Source: an uncultured Bacilli bacterium (GTDB lineage: Bacteria; Bacillota_I; Bacilli_A; RF39; UBA660). Taken from it: 64,000 nucleotides of DNA. Below the pieces are notes generated by a model that saw only the letters and a list, made by a program, of their open reading frames with translations, had not been told where the DNA came from and made no database searches. Below, piece after piece: positions 61,833-64,000 of the stretch (the first letter of the stretch is position 1; every line of letters begins with the position of its first letter). A program made the translations under genes and the position numbers. The stretch spans positions 1 to 64,000 of the forward strand of contig CAKOLD010000003.1 of NCBI GenBank assembly GCA_934096015.1. Reading direction: 5' to 3'.

Positions 61833-63050
61833 ATGAAAAAATATTTTCTACTTTTTATATTAAGCATAATTTGTTTATTAAATGTACATGCAGCAGATTT
61901 AAATACTATTAATTCTCAAAATGCCTTAGTAATCAATTTAAATGATAATTCTATTTTATACAGTAAAAATATCGATGAGAAAATTGAAATAGCCAGTCTA
62001 ACTAAAATTATGACATGCCTAGTTGCAATAGAAAAGATAGATGACTTTAATAAAACAGTTACTATAACTGAGCCAATGTTAGAAGATATTTTTGAATACT
62101 CTAAAGCAGGTTTAAAAGTAGGAGATACGGTAACTTTAGAGGACTTATTATATGGGATAATGTTGCCTAGTGGTGCCGATGCTGTTCAAGCTGTAGCGAT
62201 TACTTTGGCAGGTAGTAATGAATCATTTGCCGAATTAATGAATGAGAGAGCTAAAAGTTTAAATTTAAGCAATACACATTTCAGTAACGGAATAGGAAAA
62301 GACGAAGACAATTATTCTACAGTAAGTGATGTATCTAAAATTCTTATTGAAGCTTTAAAAAATCCTAAATTTTATAAAATTTATACAACTAAAAGTTATA
62401 CCATGACAAATGGATTAGAACTCACATCCACAATAAGCACTCATAAATTAGATACTAGTTTAATTAAAGGATCTAAAACTGGATTTACAGATGCAGCAGG
62501 ATTATGTATAACAGCATTTTATGAAGATGATACATATAAGTACCTTGTTGTTACAGCAAAAGCCAACTTTACTGAAGGAAAACCGTACCATATTTTAGAT
62601 GCTTTAACTTTTATTCAATATTATTTAGAAAACTATCATTATATTGATTTATATAAAAAAGGAGACACTTTAACTTCAATACCAGTTATAAATAGCTTAA
62701 AAGATAAGTACGATATATTATCAAAAGAAACTATAAAATTATATGTACCAACAAATATTACACCAGAAAATTTGAACATAAAAATCAATACTATTGATAA
62801 TATTAGTAATAATTTAAAAAAAGGCTCTTACTTGGGAAATATTAAGGTAAGTAATAATGAAAATGAACTTTACTATGAGGATTTTACACTTGATGAAGAT
62901 ATTAAATATAAAAATAATAGTGATAAACCAATAATAATTCTTTTAATTATTGCCATGGTTCTTTTAATGATCTATAACATTTTATTAAGATGTAAAATTC
63001 ATCGCATAATCAATTCTTTAAAATCTAAAAAAAATAATAAAATCACCTAA
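61833..63050 (+). CDS. D-alanyl-D-alanine carboxypeptidase (DacA/DacF-like, S11)
   Basis: 405 residues from ATG 61833. Signal peptide MKKYFLLFILSIICLLNVHA, then the S11 domain: SxxK as SLTK in EIASLTKIMTC, the second motif as PSGADAVQ (SGA in place of SGN), and KTG in KGSKTGFTDA. A C-terminal helix (about 370-390) anchors it, followed by basic residues. The ribosome-binding site is weak. It trims peptidoglycan pentapeptides; it is a second copy beside the DacB-like gene at 21946. Asn-to-Ala in motif two may lower activity. Confidence 0.88.
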   Translation: MKKYFLLFILSIICLLNVHAADLNTINSQNALVINLNDNSILYSKNIDEKIEIASLTKIMTCLVAIEKIDDFNKTVTITEPMLEDIFEYSKAGLKVGDTVTLEDLLYGIMLPSGADAVQAVAITLAGSNESFAELMNERAKSLNLSNTHFSNGIGKDEDNYSTVSDVSKILIEALKNPKFYKIYTTKSYTMTNGLELTSTISTHKLDTSLIKGSKTGFTDAAGLCITAFYEDDTYKYLVVTAKANFTEGKPYHILDALTFIQYYLENYHYIDLYKKGDTLTSIPVINSLKDKYDILSKETIKLYVPTNITPENLNIKINTIDNISNNLKKGSYLGNIKVSNNENELYYEDFTLDEDIKYKNNSDKPIIILLIIAMVLLMIYNILLRCKIHRIINSLKSKKNNKIT

Positions 63051-63112
63051 ATTTGAATATTTGATATATTACTTTTACCAAATATTTGATATAATCATTA
63101 TTAGGTGATTTT
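63039..63112 (+). promoter_or_regulatory. Nested inverted repeat covering the nusB ribosome-binding site
   Basis: AAAATCACCTAA (63039-63050) pairs perfectly with TTAGGTGATTTT (63101-63112), which contains the nusB site. An inner pair AATATTTG (63056-63063) / CAAATATT (63079-63086) is nested within. TATAAT at 63090-63095 lies between the right-hand arms, so only readthrough RNA from the upstream gene could form the full hairpin. Confidence 0.5.
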
Positions 63113-63113
63113 T

Positions 63114-63506
63114 GTGTCTTTAAATAGAAGTGAATTAAGAGAAAAAATAATGACTATACTATATCAAATAAATTTATATAAAACTAATAACATGAATTAT
63201 AATGTTGATGATATTATAAAAGAAAATATGGATGTTGAAAATGAATTTGTAAAAGAAATTGTTTACGGAGTAATGACATATTACGATGAACTTATAAAAA
63301 TCGCTAATGACAATTTAGTTGATTGGACAATTGATAGACTTGATTTAACAGGTGCCACGATTTTAATGATGGGGCTATATGAATTAAAATATATGGATAC
63401 TCCAGAAATAGTAGTTATAAACGAAGCTTTAGATCTTGCTAATAAATACAGTAGTGAAAATGTTAGAAAAATGATTAATGCCGTTTTAGACAAAGTGAGA
63501 TCTTAA
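63114..63506 (+). CDS. nusB: Transcription antitermination factor NusB
   Basis: 130 residues from GTG 63114, five bases after TAGGTGA (an earlier GTG at 63105 overlaps that site). The all-helical NusB pattern is seen: [70 protein letters not shown]. It works with NusE on boxA RNA in rRNA transcription. It overlaps xseA by one base. Confidence 0.93.
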   Translation: MSLNRSELREKIMTILYQINLYKTNNMNYNVDDIIKENMDVENEFVKEIVYGVMTYYDELIKIANDNLVDWTIDRLDLTGATILMMGLYELKYMDTPEIVVINEALDLANKYSSENVRKMINAVLDKVRS

Positions 63507-64000
63507 TGGAAAAAAGATATATAACAGTAACAACTTTAAACAATTATTTAAAACATAAATTTGATACTGACCCCAATATTCAACGCGTATCATTAAGAGG
63601 AGAAATATCTAATTTTAAAGGACACACAAGAGGCCATCTTTATTTTACAATTAAAGATGAAAATTCCAGAATTAGTGCTGTAATGTTTGCATCTCATGCT
63701 TCTAAAATTACATTCACCCCGATTGATGGCATGAAAGTATTAGCAACAGGAAGAGTAAGTATTTATCCTGCCACGGGATCCTATCAAATCTATGTTGAAG
63801 AAATGGAAGAAGACGGAATAGGAAATTTATATCTAAAATTCGAAGAACTTAAGAAAAAATTAGCATCAGAAGGTTTATTTGATCAGAATCTAAAAAAGCC
63901 GATTCCTAAGTACCCAGAAAAAATTGGAATAGTAACCGCTTCAACTGGAGCAGCTATAAGAGATATTCAAAGTACGATAAAAAGAAGATATCCTTTGTGT
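63506..64000 (+). CDS. xseA: Exodeoxyribonuclease VII large subunit, 3' end outside window
   Basis: 165 codons are visible and the frame is open at the right edge. The OB-fold N-terminus [40 protein letters not shown], the [19 protein letters not shown] segment and the start of the catalytic domain ([20 protein letters not shown]) identify XseA. Its ATG overlaps the nusB stop (TAATG), the usual nusB-xseA order. Confidence 0.94.
   Translation, partial: MEKRYITVTTLNNYLKHKFDTDPNIQRVSLRGEISNFKGHTRGHLYFTIKDENSRISAVMFASHASKITFTPIDGMKVLATGRVSIYPATGSYQIYVEEMEEDGIGNLYLKFEELKKKLASEGLFDQNLKKPIPKYPEKIGIVTASTGAAIRDIQSTIKRRYPLC

Noticed and set aside
1..64000. CRISPR arrays, rRNA genes and insertion sequences
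   Set aside because: No regularly spaced direct repeats, rRNA-like stretches or transposase genes with terminal inverted repeats were seen.

Overview
The window is very AT-rich DNA (clearly below one-third G+C by eye), densely packed with mostly co-directional, often overlapping genes. The gene set is that of a Gram-positive, endospore-forming lineage of the Bacillota: sigE/spoIIGA, sigG, a sigF-type sigma factor with spoIIAA, spoVAC-VAD-VAE, spmA-spmB, a gerA-type germination operon, dacB/dacF-type carboxypeptidases, ftsA-ftsZ, sepF, divIVA, murT-gatD, cdaA-cdaR and RNase J. Many homologues are short or stripped down, which suggests a gut Bacilli lineage near the Mollicutes/Erysipelotrichia (RF39-like). 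That placement is inference. TGA is used as a stop (for example at the pilin/gpmI and spoIIAA/sigF overlaps), so the standard bacterial code applies.

Layout. Positions 1-6.4 kb hold surface proteins, a YerB-like protein, the c-di-AMP synthase pair cdaA-cdaR and a pilin-like protein. 6.4-13.3 kb is metabolic (gpmI, phosphohexomutase, deoD, two M16 peptidases, an HD protein). 13.3-13.9 kb is a tRNA-Arg(CCT) followed by a graveyard: an integrase C-terminal remnant and a broken membrane-protein gene. 14-18 kb holds prs with an attenuator-like leader, sigG, ylmC, lspA and rluD. 18-24 kb has a rhomboid protease, type IV pilus-like pilC and pilD, and a dacB-spmA-spmB cluster. 24-35 kb has RNA-modification enzymes, two tandem ABC exporters, a ZIP transporter and RNase J. 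35-43 kb is the sporulation/germination core (spoIIAA-sigF-spoVAC-spoVAD-spoVAE, a decayed surface gene, gerKA-gerKC-gerKB on the other strand). 43-49 kb has an AI-2E-type permease, fmt, a CDP-alcohol transferase and the infC-rpmI-rplT operon with an attenuator leader. 49-57 kb has cell wall and division genes (gatD-murT, ftsA-ftsZ, spoIIGA-sigE, sepF, divIVA). 57-59.4 kb is a self-contained bacteriocin cassette. 59.4-64 kb has cca, dnaD, nth, a carboxypeptidase, nusB and the start of xseA.

Most interesting points. (1) Two tiny adjacent open frames at 59134-59417 encode peptides with double-glycine leaders and GxxxG motifs, directly downstream of a C39-peptidase ABC exporter: a probable two-peptide bacteriocin. 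(2) The spoIIA operon has no spoIIAB anti-sigma gene, and its SpoIIAA lacks the phosphorylatable serine, so control of the first forespore sigma factor is probably rewired. (3) Recognisable developmental control sites are present: a perfect sigma-G type promoter before spoVAC, a Spo0A-box sequence before spoIIAA, a long-spaced promoter before spoIIGA and a hairpin over the sigG ribosome-binding site. (4) GatD lacks its catalytic histidine, ribosomal protein L20 carries an extra C-terminal SAP/Rho-N-like module, and prs is preceded by a 28-residue leader frame that contains a terminator.
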